Source: Nostocales cyanobacterium Centralia_MAG_434 (lineage in GTDB: Bacteria; Cyanobacteriota; Cyanobacteriia; Cyanobacteriales; Nostocaceae). From it: a DNA stretch of 43,655 bases. A model generated the notes under the pieces. The model did not search any database and was not told the DNA's origin. It saw only the letters and a list, made by a program, of their open reading frames with translations. The translations under genes and the position numbers were made by a program. Where the stretch lies: NCBI GenBank assembly GCA_021324415.1, contig JAJPJF010000239.1:1-43655 (forward strand). The letters are read 5' to 3'. Shown in pieces: positions 43,160 through 43,655 of this stretch. How positions within the stretch are numbered: position 1 is the first letter of the stretch; each line of letters opens with the position of its first letter.

Positions 43160-43655
43160 ATGACTAAACAACAAACTTGGAGCCAACGTTTTGAATCGGC
43201 ATTACATCCGGCGATCGCTCGATTTAATGCCAGTATTAGCTTTGATATAGAATTGATCGAATATGATCTGACAGGCTCTCAAGCGCATGCTAAGATGCTG
43301 GCTCACACTGGTATCATTTCTCAAGAAGAAGGAGAGCAGCTAGTTGCAGGTTTAGAACAAATTCGCCAAGAATATCGACAAGGTCAATTTCACCCAAGTG
43401 TCGAAGCAGAAGATGTACATTTTGCAGTTGAGAGACGTCTTGTAGAAATTATTGGAGATGTAGGCAAAAAATTGCACACGGCACGTTCTCGCAATGATCA
43501 AGTAGGCACTGATACCAGACTATACTTGCGTGATCAAATCCAACAGATTCGGAGTCAATTGCGGAAATGGCAACAAGTCTTACTGGATATTGCTGAACAA
43601 CATGTTGAAACGTTGATTCCTGGTTATACTCACCTACAACGTGCCCAACCCCTAA
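43160..43655 (+). CDS. argH: Argininosuccinate lyase, N-terminal part (runs off window)
   Basis: ATG 43160 opens [19 protein letters not shown] and the frame is still open at the window end (about 165 residues of some 460). Conserved parts: [61 protein letters not shown] (argininosuccinate lyase active-site region) and [11 protein letters not shown]. It cleaves argininosuccinate to arginine and fumarate. Its product is a direct substrate of cyanophycin synthetase, also in this window. The 3' end and active-site Ser loop are outside. Confidence 0.96.
   Translation, partial: MTKQQTWSQRFESALHPAIARFNASISFDIELIEYDLTGSQAHAKMLAHTGIISQEEGEQLVAGLEQIRQEYRQGQFHPSVEAEDVHFAVERRLVEIIGDVGKKLHTARSRNDQVGTDTRLYLRDQIQQIRSQLRKWQQVLLDIAEQHVETLIPGYTHLQRAQPL

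Overview
The window is chromosomal DNA of a filamentous, probably heterocyst-forming cyanobacterium (Nostocales type). The evidence is the gene set (RpaB, SasA with a KaiB-like sensor, NblB, a CCB2/CCB4-type cytochrome b6f assembly factor, cyanophycin synthetase plus cyanophycinase, DUF760, an Asr1405/Asl0597-type small protein), many GCGATCGC (HIP1) octamers inside genes, and spacers full of short tandem repeats of the TAACTCC, GGACAAGGA and TGATAACTGTTCAC kinds. No rRNA, tRNA, CRISPR array or prophage is visible. I see no coherent unknown multigene system. The most unusual material is the TnpB/omega-RNA element at the left edge, the repeat families, and a few regulatory hairpins.

Layout. 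1-1.25 kb: the right part of an IS200/IS605-type tnpB element, whose end hairpin almost touches the radA stop codon. 1.25-5 kb: radA, diverging from rpaB, a CCB-type assembly factor and a DUF456 membrane protein. 5-9.3 kb (minus strand): NblB, a two-CBS protein, a secreted GDSL hydrolase with a PEP-CTERM-like tail, and an SLH lipoprotein. 9.7-13.1 kb: sasA, mutT, DUF760 and a group 2 sigma factor. 13.1-18.8 kb: a repeat-rich spacer, carB, a His-type Dps and a 14-unit 9-bp repeat. 18.8-25.6 kb: two small redox/unknown proteins, a glycine-zipper protein, a NUDIX-RidA pair, malQ, a pseudouridine synthase-RodZ-like pair and a DUF2993 protein. 25.7-31.3 kb: a second, atypical Dps, an AraC regulator, cbiT-cdsA, a membrane Ser/Thr kinase and tatA. 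31.3-35.1 kb: cphA and cphB. 35.8-39.6 kb: a probable trmD-ispF-SBP-larB operon. 39.8-43.7 kb: an AT-rich membrane protein, a methyl-accepting protein, a long AT-rich spacer, a small membrane protein and the 5' part of argH.

How the genes fit together. Several loci concern nitrogen and light economy: RpaB and SasA (light and clock output), NblB (phycobilisome breakdown), carB and argH (carbamoyl phosphate and arginine), cphA/cphB (the cyanophycin arginine-aspartate store) and malQ (glycogen/maltodextrin). Stress and redox functions are two Dps paralogs with different ferroxidase ligands, RidA, two NUDIX hydrolases and a thioredoxin-like 2Fe-2S protein. Several proteins have better-supported internal starts than the longest open frame (rpaB, the DUF456 protein, mutT, the Asr1405-like protein, cphA, cphB, the AraC regulator, the MCP). 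tatA and argH were read directly from the sequence.
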